Assembly (NCBI GenBank): GCA_030762935.1
Contig: CM060899.1
Location: forward strand, 10,083,001-10,147,000
DNA: 64,000 nucleotides
DNA from: Hymenopus coronatus
Taxonomy: Eukaryota; Arthropoda; Insecta; Mantodea; Hymenopodidae
Direction: 5' to 3'
Shown in pieces: positions 45,001 through 57,000 of the stretch. Below the pieces are notes generated by a model that saw nothing but the letters and a program-made list of their open reading frames with translations, had not been told where the DNA came from and did not search any database. Position 1 is the stretch's first letter; every line of letters starts with the position of its first letter. The translations under genes were made by a program, and so were the position numbers.

Positions 45001-48000
45001 AGTATTAGCGAGAACAGTAAAAAGATAGGTAATTTCTGCAGCTATGTATTTAATAACAAAGTTTGAGAAACCATAGTAATCTTCTGCTTTAGAGTTACTG
45101 AGCCACCTAATGGCAGTGCAGATATTTTTTGGAGCTATAAAGGACCAATGAAATTGTGTTTGCATAGCGACACTTACATATTCCAATGGCAATACTACTT
45201 GAGGGTTAATTACATTGGATAGTTGTTGCATATTAACAAAATAGGAATTGAGTAAGCTGTAATAGGAATTTCTGTATCAGTTTTAGAGTTAAACATTTCA
45301 GTTTTTATAATATTCCAAGCAGTCTTAAATTTGCTTCTGGAGTTTCAATCTTAAGTATGCTTCTTTAAATTCTAATTAATTACCTTATTAACTGTATTAT
45401 TCTGTGCTATTATATCTATATTAATATCTCCTAATATGTATACCCTGTTTTTTTTTAAATTCTGGAGTTTTGGAGTTTTAATTGTAAGTATGCTTCTTTA
45501 AACTCTAAGTAATTACCTTATTAACTGTAGTATTCTGTGCTATTATATCTATATTAATATCTCCTAATATGTATACCCTGTTTTTTTTTTTTTTTTAAAT
45601 TTATGCAAGAATTAATCTTGGTGTGCTTAACAACATCCAGGTAAGCTTTTCAGATGGTTTCACCCACGATTCTTTTGCCACATTTGTTGAAATGCATACC
45701 ATACCTGGTGTATAAGCTTCTAGATGTATTTTTAATTAATTAATGCATTGGTAAACCTTTTGCAAAGTTCAGTTAGACATATTGATTTCACTAACCTCTA
45801 TGAATTGTAGACGTTTTATGCATTTCATATTTATGGGCAGGTTAACAATAATCCATTGGTATTTGACAGTTCCGGCAGTAGTTTTTCAAGGTTGTTATTA
45901 ATATATTCAGAATTACCATTGCTCACATCATTTGAGCCACCAATTATCACTACACAGTCATTTTTGTGGAAGTCTTGAGCACTAACCAACTGAGCCATGT
46001 TTTGTGTTTGTTTGTTATTGGGGGAGCAAATTTACTCGCCTCATCTTCTTCCCCTTCTAGGCTTATTCTTTACATATTTAGTTTTAAGGCTATAGATTTA
46101 TTAACTCCTGCCTCACCAACAGGGATCTTTATTCTATATCCGTGGTTCCTGTCCCACGGTTCCAGCGCGGCTTCCAACATGTGTGCTCTTCGGAGGTCTC
46201 AGGCATGAAGGTTGAGTGGACCCTTCCTACTGCCCCTCTGTGTAAGCCTTAGGTACGGAGCACGTCCATACCGCTATGTACACCCTCGTAACTTCCTCGG
46301 GGGCCCGGTCCGTTTTAATTTCCCGACGAGCGCTGCTCGTTGGGTTAGAATTACGGATCGGTCGTGTTACCGCTAACGGAAACCCGGTGTAATCAACCAC
46401 AAGTCCCCTGAATCCACGTCTGCTGCTTTATTTCGCAGCAGGGCCTAAAGTGGGGAGCCACAGGTGGTTACATCTGTTGTAGGGGCTTAAAGCCAGGTTG
46501 TGCATAGTGAAGGGCTTACCCGTATGGACCAGCAGTGATGGCTGGAGGGTAACTCCTTCTGAGGTATTCCTTGAGATCCGTCTGGTGAGGGGTCTACCAG
46601 GGTGGCACAGACCGGAAAGTATTTTGGTGTCTTTTCTCTCTACCCCTGGATGGCAGGCTGACGCCGACGGTCCCGAAAGGGGGTCTTTCCATTAAGTTAT
46701 CTCCGCGCAAAACCTCTTCTTTTGACCGCTTTATCGTTGTGACCTTGGCCTGCGAAAAGAAAACAATGCGAGATATTAGTCCCTTCAATATGCAACGAGA
46801 AATTGAAAGGATTTGCGGTAAAGTTATCAATGCTACCAGAACGAGAAACGGTTCCCTCCTAGTGGAAACCAAGACAGAGGACCAGTCAAAGAAGCTCATT
46901 AAAGCCAGTTTGTTAGGTTCGTATCCCATAACAGTGACTCCGCACAAGTCTTTGAACACTTGTAGAGGCGTGGTGACCACCGCCTGCCTAGACGGTCTTT
47001 CAGATGCAGACATTGTTTCCAATCTTCTGATCAGGATATATGTCAGACGTACCGTCTTCTAGGTAAACGTGATGGTCAGTCGGTTGCATTGCGAACGGTA
47101 TTGCTTACCTTCAAAGGTACCACCTTACCTGAGGCACTTTACTGTGGTTATGAACGCGCTGCAGTGAGACCGATGTACCCAATCCCATGCGTTGTTTTCG
47201 GTGTCAGAAATTCGGCCATATCCAAAGTCGTTGCACCTTAGGCGCTACAGGTGAACGTTGCGGCCAACCTGCTCATGCAGAAACTGCTTGCACTCGGGAC
47301 CCTTGCTGCGTCCACTGTAAAGGGAACCATCCATCCAGCTCCCGGCAGTGTCCGCGTTTTCTAGAGGAAAAAGCCATCCAGGAGTTGCGGGTTAAGGGAC
47401 GCCTAACATTTCCTGAAGCCCGGCGTCGCTTCCAACAATTGCAGCCTGCGACCATCTCAGGCTACGCATCAGCGTTCCTTCCTCAGTGCTCCTAGCCGAC
47501 GCGTGTACGCAAACAGAGCAGTCGCCGAGCAAAACAACCTTACAGTCAACATCCATAGCACCCACTGCCTCAACCTGCTCGTAAGCCGCTAGTTCGACCG
47601 ACACCATCTGTCGCTGCGCCTCATGAGCGCAGTCGTAAAAAACTAAAGGTCGATAAACCTTCCAAGTCCCGTTCTCGTTGTACGAGCCGTAGGGGATCTT
47701 TCGCATCCCGAATAGCAGCGGATAGTGGCGACGAAAGTGGCTATACTCTTGTGGGTCCAAAGAGTGTAAAGAACAAGAAACGCCCACCTTAACTCCATCT
47801 CCTTCGTTTCCACCACTCGTTTGCATCCCAGCTGCAAACTCCAATTATGATTATTCGGTAACCTTTCACGCCTCTAACTGCTCCATGGCTCTCCTGACGT
47901 GGAATATCCGCGGTTACATTACTCATAGGGCCCAATTGCAGCTGTTACTACGGTCGTATAACACACTGGTTCTGTGTTTGCAGGAGACAAAACTTCGCCC

Positions 48001-51000
48001 CGACGATGCATTTGCCCTGCACCAATACCTTCCCAGGCGGTTTGATGTTACACCGGAGGAGGGCTCTCCTGCTCATGGGGGGGGGTGTTATGACCCTCAC
48101 ACGCAATGACACCTATGGTCAGCCAATCTCGCAAGCTGTTGCTATCCGATTTACTCTTCCTGGTTTCTTCTTTGCTGTATGTAATGTCTACGTTCCGCCC
48201 TCATCTATACTCTGCGCCGCTGACATGCTCCATCTCTTGTCATAGCTCCCAGCACCTTTTCTTCCGCTAGGTGATTTTAATGCATACCATCCCCTATGGG
48301 GTTCCCCTAGGGCCTGCGCGCGGGGGACTGTTCTTGCTGACCTTTTTGTTCAATATAGTCTCTCTGTTCTGAACACCGGTGAACCTACTTTCATTTCCGA
48401 TTTTTCTGCCACGCTATCGCACCTGGGCCTTTCCTTTTGCTCTGCACAGCTCGCTCACCGCTTTCAATGGAACGCAGTATCAGACACTCATTCTAGTGAG
48501 CATTACTGTTATATCACACCAGATTTCCTCCCCGCGTGCGAGTTCTTGGCAGCTATCTAAGTCGAATTGGGTTCTCTTTACCGCTCTGGCTGTTTTCAGG
48601 GACCGCCAATTCGACTCCGTTGATCAAATGGTCGAGCATTTCAACTCTGTCATGATCTCCACTGCCAAGCACTCAATACCGTGGTCGTCTGCGTAACCTA
48701 GACGATTACCGGTCCCTTGGTGGACTGCTGAGTGCCGCGATACCATTCGTGCTCGTAGGAGGGCTCTTAGGGTATTTCGCCATCACCCTCTACAGAAGCA
48801 TTTTATCAATTTAAAAAAAAAACACGCGCACGGGCACGCCGAATTTTTCAGAATAGCAAAAGGTCTTCATGGAATTCGTCTGTGTACGTTTAATCGCACA
48901 ACACCTTCATCCGTTGTGTGGGAGATGCTCCGCCTTGTTGCCGGTAAGCAGACTGGTACTTCGATACCGACACCGTAATTGATCGGATTGCTGTTGCAGA
49001 CGTCCTTGGCAGCACTTTCGCAAATATGTCCAGTTCCGCCAATTATCGCCCGGCGTTCCGTGCTATTAAGACGGAGGTGGAGTTTCAGCAGTCTCTCTTT
49101 CTGGTCCTCTGTCACCGAGTGCTGTAACACATATTTTAGCATGCGAGAGCTGGTGGCCTCATTGGCATCTTCGCCCTGAGAGTATCCACATCGCAATGTT
49201 GCAGCACCTCTGTTCTGATGGTAAACTCTATCTCCTGAGCCTATATAACCGTGTTTGGCAAGAAGGTGTGTTTCCTGCGGCTTGGCGTGAAGCCAACATT
49301 GTTCCCATTTTAAAGCCGGGAAAGGATCGTAGACTTCCTTCCAGCTACCGTCCTATCTCCCTCACCAGTGCTGTTTGCAAGGTGATGGAGCACATGATCA
49401 ATGGACGGTTACGATGGAGGCTTGAGTCTGAGAAACTGCTCTGCAATATCCAGTGCGGGTTTCGCTGATACCGCTCCACGACTGACCACCTTGTCTCCCT
49501 CTTGACTCACATCCTGAATGGCTTTCTACGCAAGTGCCAAACTGTAGCCAACCTTTTCGATCTGGAGAAAGTTTATGACACTTGCTGGAGGACTGGTTTA
49601 TTGCGCATCTTGCACAAGTGGGGCTGCCGTGGCCGCCTTCCAGTGTTCCTCCGGGAGTTCATGATAAACAGGGTATTTCGTGTGCGCGTGGGTTCTGTTT
49701 GCTCTCGTATTTTTAATCCGGAAAAAGAAGTATCTCAAGGGTGGTTACTCAGCGTCACTCTCTTTGCTGTCGCCATCAATCCTATTGTCGAGTGTGTTCA
49801 TGCAGGTATTTTTTCGTCCTTGTACGTGGACACTTTGGCAATTTATTGCAGCTCTCGGCGCACTTGCCTTTTAGAGCGTCGCCTGCAGGTATGTCTTGAT
49901 CGTCTACACGCTTGGAGTGTTGAAACTGGTTTCCGTTTTTCTTCTGAGAAGACAGTTTGTGTAAACTTCTGGCGGCGGAAACATTACGATCCGCCTTCTC
50001 TATACCTTGGAACGGAACCGCTACCCTTCGCCGAAGCGGTGAAGTTTGTGTCGGCCTGGTGTTCGACAGAAAGCTTAGGTGGTCGTCCCATATCTCTTCT
50101 CTGAAGGCTAGATGTTATCGTGCACTTAATATTTTACGTGTTTTATGTGGCACTTCCCGGGGAGAAGATCGCACCGTGCTATCACGGCTTTACCGTACGC
50201 TTGTTCGCTCTAAACTTGATTACGGGTGCATTGTGTACTCTTCGACACGTCCTTAGGTTTTACGACGTTTGAACACAGTTCACCACCGAGGGATTCGTCT
50301 GGCACTGGGTGCGTTTCCGACTAGCCCGGTCATAATCTTGTCTGCGGAGGCTGCTGAACCTCCGCTGTCTCATAGGCGTGACCTACTTCTTTGTAGCTAT
50401 GCTATCCACCTCTTTAGCTTGCCAGATCACCCGTCTTTCAGGTTATTTTTTGACGAGTCTCTTGACTATCAATATGCTGTCAGCGCGGTTGCCTTGCTTC
50501 CCGCAGGAGTTCGTTTTTGTCTGCTTCTTCGGATTTTGGATGTTCGCCTACCACATGTGTTTCCACTGGGGGAATGTTCGTTCCCCCCTTGGTTACGTTG
50601 CGACACCCAGTTCCACCTTGGGTTGGCATCCATGCCGAAATCGACGACTCCACCTTCAGTCTTCCGCTCCGCATTTTTAGAAATACAGGCCGAGTTTCCC
50701 AAGCATTGTTTTATTTACACGAATGGTTCCAAGGAAGACCATGGTGTGGGATGCGCTTTCGTTTTTCATTCGCGGAGTTACACATTTCATCTTTTGGGGC
50801 AATGTTGGATTTTTACCGCCGAACTTTTTAGTATTTATCAAGCTCTTGTTTTTATCCGGGGACAGGATTTAAGGTAGTTTGTTATTTGTAGCGACTCCCT
50901 CAGTGCACTACAGGGTCTGCGTGAGCTGTATCCTTGCCATCTCTTGATACAGCGTATTCAGGATCGCCTGCAGTCGCTCGCTGATGCTGGCGTCAGCGTG

Positions 51001-54000
51001 TCGTTTGGGTTCCTTTTCACGTAGGTGTCCGCGCAAACGAACAAGCGACACAGCTGCCATGTCTGCAATTTTGTTGACTAATTTTTTTAGCACCACTGTT
51101 CGTGTCACCTGCGCCGGGCCATTCTTTCGCGATGGTTCGCGGAATGGTCCGGGGTGCGTGACAACAAACTGAGAGCAGTCAAGTCCCGTCCTGTCCTGAC
51201 CTACCCCCTCGCGCGCATGTCGCCGCGATGAGGTGGTTTTAGCGCCACAGCGTATCGGACATTGCCGTTTTAGCCACCAGCATCTTTTACGTAGGGAACC
51301 CGCACCTCAATGTGCTTCATGTAACGAGCCTTTAACGGTGCGTCATGTTTTATTGGAGTGCCACCTTTTTACTGAGCTGCGTGCGTCCCTATGTCTGCCT
51401 ACTGACATCCCCACCCTTTTGGGTGACAACCCTGTTTGTTGCGAGGGACTTTTTAATTTTCTCTGCCGCTGCGGGATGTACAGTAGGGTGTAGTTTTATC
51501 TCGGGGTTTTACATTTTACCGACTTGTGTTTTTATTCCCTCGGTTTTAATCTGGCTTTGGTAGCTTTTTTTATGCTCTCTCTGGTTTTAACCCGTGTGTG
51601 GTACTTCTGTTTTAGTGGTTTTTATGCCTTTTAACTTTTAGCTCCTTTGTGTACCCTAGAGCGCTAATAACCAATGCAGTTGTGCGCCCTAAAGCCATAA
51701 TACTACTACCTAGCTTTGCATCAGGCTTCACTAATGCTTTGATTTCTGGACTGTTGAATTTTTGGGCAATTTCTCTTCCATAACTTTCACCTTTTTTCTT
51801 TTTTAAATGTCCATCAGAATTTGACTTCTTCATTGGTTTGTATGCTTCCCTCTTCTGACTCTTGTAGAATGTCATTTGCATTTTTTGTATTCTCCATCAT
51901 ATCAGCTAATGACAAAAATTTGTTTTGATGTTCATATGAATGATTGTTAGTTTATCACCTCCCTTCACCGTTTCTATTTCCCGTTGCTCATGGTTGTTTT
52001 CCATTCAGTGGCACTTGTTGTTGCTGGCAGAGGCCAATTATTGTTCCTGATGAATATCCGTTCTTGCTTTGATTTTTATTCTTTCATATATCTCTGAAGC
52101 ACTTCTATTAATTTCTTCAGCAATGCATTTTCTTCTGAGAGCTTTCTAATTTGTTTCTCAGATTTACTTTGCAATTCATACCGGAGCTTGTAGCACATGC
52201 ATTGCATTCCCACATATCACATGGAATATTTTCTTTACTTACTCCCAAACATTTTAAGAAATGATACCATTTGTCACATGAATTCCATTTGATAGGTAGA
52301 TTCAGAATGAAAAATTCAGTGGTATAGCCAGGATTCGAACCATAGATATCATGGTCTGTAGCCAGTTATTCTAATCTTTGAGCTACCATTGCAACATGAT
52401 GACACATCATTAAATTCTTAACTGACTTGCGCATCACAGAGTGATCTCAAATGTTTTAAGATTTTTTTTTATAGTGTTTAAAACCCACTTTTTTATATTG
52501 CACCACAGGCAGTGTTCATACATTAAATGAAGATGGGGCATTGGTGGAATGTGATTGGGGAATCAGAAATAATCCACCTATCCATCACAAATCCCATTTG
52601 CTATCACCTGGGATTGAACCCAAATTGACTTGATGAGGGCAAGTGGTGTTTTGAGATGATATAGGTACTTAAGATCCTGGGCTTCACGGTTTAATCACTA
52701 TAAGGTCAATTAATGTTACTTCATTTCTTTTTTCCACAAAAGCCATAAGTAATAAAGGAGCTGGAGAGTTAGAGTTAGACTGAAATAGTCACTGTTATAG
52801 CTGGGATTTGAACCATGGATATTTTGGCCTTTAGCAAGTTACTCTAACCACTGAGTCACCATGCCAACATAGCATTCTTCAAGTGACCATGTTTCCCAGT
52901 AAACCATAAATGACATGTTCTAAAGGTGACTTTCCTTGAACAATAAGTAATTGAATATTCGCTGCATTAAGAGAAGTGTACTATGACAGTATGTTTGTAA
53001 TATTGTTGCATTTGGTTGAGTAATATTAGTAGCTGTAGCATTTAATATGTTAATCATTGTTATATCATTAGATTAAGTTAGGAAAGAACCAGGGCTAGAG
53101 TCAAACCATGAGGATTGTAACTTAAACAAATGTTGCTATGGTAATGAAAGGTAATAAAACTTCTTGTGGTTAGATTTGTTTAGATTAATCTTAGGTCAGT
53201 GGAAGAGCAAGTACAAGAAAGAGAGAAATATAAACAATAGCGGCAACACAATTAATGTAAATGTTTACATTTTTTTTAACCAATCAGGTACAAGAAAAAT
53301 ATATCACTTTCTATAAATTCTTTATATTTTATAACACATTCTGTCCAATGAATTGTCATATTTTTATAACATCAAAGAAAGGAGGAGGAGGAGTGAGAAA
53401 TTTTCTGTTATGCTTCTCTCATAAGAGAAATGAATTTTCTGTGTTCATGGCAACACAATACCTAGAATTGATGTGAAATGTTAAGTAGAAAACATCATAC
53501 TCTAACCAGGGATAAGTGGCAGGTCAGTAAAAGTATTACAATGTTTTATTTACAGTATATTCAATCACCTTACTGTATCTTGTGGGCATTAACTGATAGA
53601 ATAAGATGTTTATTTACTCTCTCTTCACTTAAAATGAGAACAGCTTAAAGATACAGTGCTGGACATTAACAATAGTATAATCCTAAATCCCAAAGTTCAA
53701 TATTGCTTCAGTATATTGTGGTTGTGACATTGACAGAGTTACTAGTAAACAACAGTTTATTATGGACCTATCTATGGTCTGCAAGATGCATAACAACAGC
53801 ATACTTAAGGAATATAGAGGAATAGCTAGTTGGTTTATTATTATTATTGTTGTTGTTTTTGTTGTCATCATTATTATATTTTTTTGTCATAACATATTGT
53901 AACACATCTAGAGTAAACTAAACACTTTCCACAATACAGATACAAATGAATGTAAAGTGAACAGTTACAAGAGAGAAATCAAACATGTTATGATAAACTG

Positions 54001-57000
54001 CTGTTCACTTTGATAGGTAGAATCAGACTGAAAATTTCAATGCCATAGCCAGGATTTGAACCAATTCTGTCCTACTTGCTGCTTGTATGAAAAACCAGTG
54101 AATCAATACTTTTCTCTTGTCAGTATAAAATTGTAATTCCTTAATTTAATCTAAATCTCTGTTATTTGTGTTAGCAAGGCATATCAATAATGATTCCAAT
54201 GATAATTCCTTCTTTTTCTTGTGCATTATCTTTTAGTTTTGTGATCATCATTTATTTTCTTCTTCTATAAACATGTGACCCAAAGCATTTTAATTTCACA
54301 AATAATTCACATTATTTTAGAGATACTTCGCAATTAAAATCTAGTATAAATAATACAAAATGTAAAAATTTAATATATAAAAATGAACAACATTATCAGC
54401 AGTAGTCACAAATATCAATAATAAACAATATGAAGCTTACAATGAACAACCTGACATAGATCTGATAGCAGAGATCCTTCTATTTCATATAATTGACCAG
54501 CTACCGGGAATGGTCCCTTGTTTTTGGTTCAGGATAATTTTAATGAGAAAAATATCTCTTGAAAGTGGAGAAATATTGGTACAAAAATATGTTTCAATTA
54601 CAACAATTCTTCACATCAATACACCAGTTTGTGTATTCAAATTACACTCCTTAGTATGGAAAAGAGCTGTATGAAAATATTGTATAAGTTGAATCCTATG
54701 TTGCAACTCAGCATGCTGGTATGAAAGCTTCATCTTGATCATCAATTACATAGCAAGGCATTGAAGAACCCCTGGGCGTATTCACTACAGAACCTCTTAT
54801 GTACCTGTAGATTTAGGGTCTGGAAGTGGGTTGTAGTGCAATAATTAAGGTGTGGAATATCTGTAGGCCAGCTTTACACAAAGTTTTGTCAATAACACCA
54901 TAACTTTCCCATGTTCCGTTATATGTAGTGCTTAAAGTCATTGTTATTGGGTGATCTTCAGAGAGCTTCAGTGCAATTGGGGCAAGTCTGAAATGGATAC
55001 TTTTTCTTGAAAGGGTTTGCCATTTATGATGTCCAATTAAGTAGTAAATTTTGTTGGACATAAACAGCAGTAAAGGGGATGGGTTTTTCCTCTCACTTTT
55101 TATGATGTCATTCCATTCAATTGGGATTTCAACACAATTCTTTCGGTTTATGAGCCCCTTTTTCATATCACCTATTAACTCGGATGGAAAATGTAACTTG
55201 GGTTTGTTCAAACCACTCTTTCCAAATCAACCAGTGCAGGCAGCAGAAAACAGAATAATATTTATTCTACCCTTCACAAGAATCAGGATTAACTGAAGTT
55301 TTGTTACTCCTTCAGGGAGAAAATTTTCAATGAAGGGATACGCTAATGAAATTTCTTCATCAGGGCCTCCCTGTGCAATAGTCTAATCATAGGTATAGAA
55401 TAAAGACTCCTGGATGGAGAGTATGTGAATTTTCATATAACTCTTTATAGCAACAGAGCTGTTTATATTACACTAATTTCATTTTCAGCAATGAACCTTC
55501 CCACTACATGTATATAAAATACAGGTTAACAAACCTAACAATGCAATACAATACTACTTATTTATACCAAATGCAGATTACCATATTTGACAGTTATATG
55601 GTTTAAAAATGGTGATTTAAAAATAATTTGGCTATATTCCTAATAAACATCCCAGACTTTGAATATTCTTCCATTAAATCCACGACTTTGATCAATTATC
55701 CATAGCATTCTTGAACTATTCCATTTTATTTAAATTTTCAGTCACTCATAATTTGGGCTCTGATCAGTTTTTTACAACACACTGCCATTCAGAATATAGT
55801 ACTCAATCTTCTGTACAAGCTGGCACAATGAACTAATTTCTTTTTAAAAACTGGCATTCGGTTGTTTTTCCCATGGCCTCTACAAATTATTTGCTTTTCT
55901 TGATGTTCCTCTGTGAAATGTATAGCTTATTATACAAATATTTATGTATATTTGAAGAACATAGGAAAATACCCTGCTTTGTCCACCTTTTTTTCAAAAA
56001 TAAGTTAAGTGCTATGAGATTTAGGATTCTGGTTGTTTAATATTGTTAATCGACGAGTGTGATAACATGAATAGTCTATGTTCTGCAACCCATTTTAGAT
56101 TAGGCATGCAGGGAAAGAATGCGCTAATGTCTCTCACTACAGGGAATGAATGTACTTTGTCCAGTGTTGTGTATTGGTTTTAGAATTCCTTGTGGGTTTC
56201 TTGTTAAGGCAAGAAACAGAGAATTTATCATTTATTGTGCATTGTTAGTACTAATGTAAACGGTCTTTGGTTTGAGACAGTCTAATGAGTAATGCAGGCT
56301 TTGTGATTCATTTAAATTTTATTTATACTGAATGATGAGTACCTCATATGAGGATGAAAGACAGACCTTCAGATTCTAACAGTGTTCAGAAAAGGCAAGT
56401 AAGGCGACAAATGAATGAAGTCATGAAGAAATTTAGGGATCAGTCCTCTGAATTAGGAGAAGATTGCAAGCGTAAGTTAAAAGTGTTTTGAGGAAGTAAA
56501 TATTGAAGATCAAGTAGTATAAGAAAATTTAATGATATATGGACAATATTGCATCTCACAAGCCTTGTTACAATACTTTCAATTCACAGAAAGTGATCAG
56601 GAAGGAACAAACAAGAAGCACGGTTTCGAGAGTGTAATTTCAACTACAGAGTGAGAGTGAAACTTAACAACAATGTATATAAAATTCATATATGCAGATA
56701 ATGCCAATGAAGTTATTTCCTTTATAAATCACTTTGTTGCAGGATTATTGGACAAATAAGTTCAAACATCTTGGTTTTTTGTGATTTGTATTTAGGCCAA
56801 AACAAGAATTACACTGTTTTACAGCATCTTAACTATCTTATGAGTGAACTGAAATTTTTGAAGACAATAAAAGTAACTATTCCTATCAGAGGATACTCTT
56901 TTATAGAGTGTGATAAGAATATGGGACTGATTTATTCAAAAGCAGTAGCAAATGTTGCAATGAAGATCTGGAAAAAAAATATTTGAATAAAAGTCTATTC

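Larger units (their letters stand above)
46005..51709 (+). mobile_element. I-group non-LTR retrotransposon, copy 3, inside host B ORF1
   Basis: The 5' part shares a stretch with copy 2 (AGGCTTAT near 46058, TTTATTAACTCCTG, the CCGTGG hairpin, TTCCAGCGCGG). A roughly 600-bp 5' UTR, ORF1, ORF2, the 3' stem and a TAC-repeat tail follow. It lies on plus, opposite to host B. Host B protein sequence ends VKPDAKL on one side and resumes near QLVSAQDF on the other, which fixes the insertion. No clear target duplication was found, and a few codons seem missing, so the insertion probably deleted some target. The first box of copies 1 and 2 (GGGGCCTACTACGG) is absent, so it may be slightly 5' truncated. 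Confidence 0.87.
43365..52290 (-). mobile_element. Host B: CR1/Jockey-group LINE on minus, interrupted by I-group copy 3
   Basis: Read on minus: ORF1 with PHD-like finger (52290-52150), charged linker and start of the esterase region (51881-51710), a gap of 5.7 kb filled by copy 3, then the esterase (45990-45640), a deleted endonuclease, RT (about 45310-44450), C-terminus (44375-43714) and a 3' end with AATAAACTTTATTCTTATTCTTG near 43365-43395. The C-terminal text (KKAVKCIANLDYNHHCRQFF) is close to host A. It sits in intron 2 of the zinc-finger gene in antisense. It is dead by stops and the endonuclease loss. Confidence 0.8.

Noticed and set aside
47392..47844. 150-codon minus frame
   Set aside because: Exact antisense of copy 3 ORF1; a shadow.
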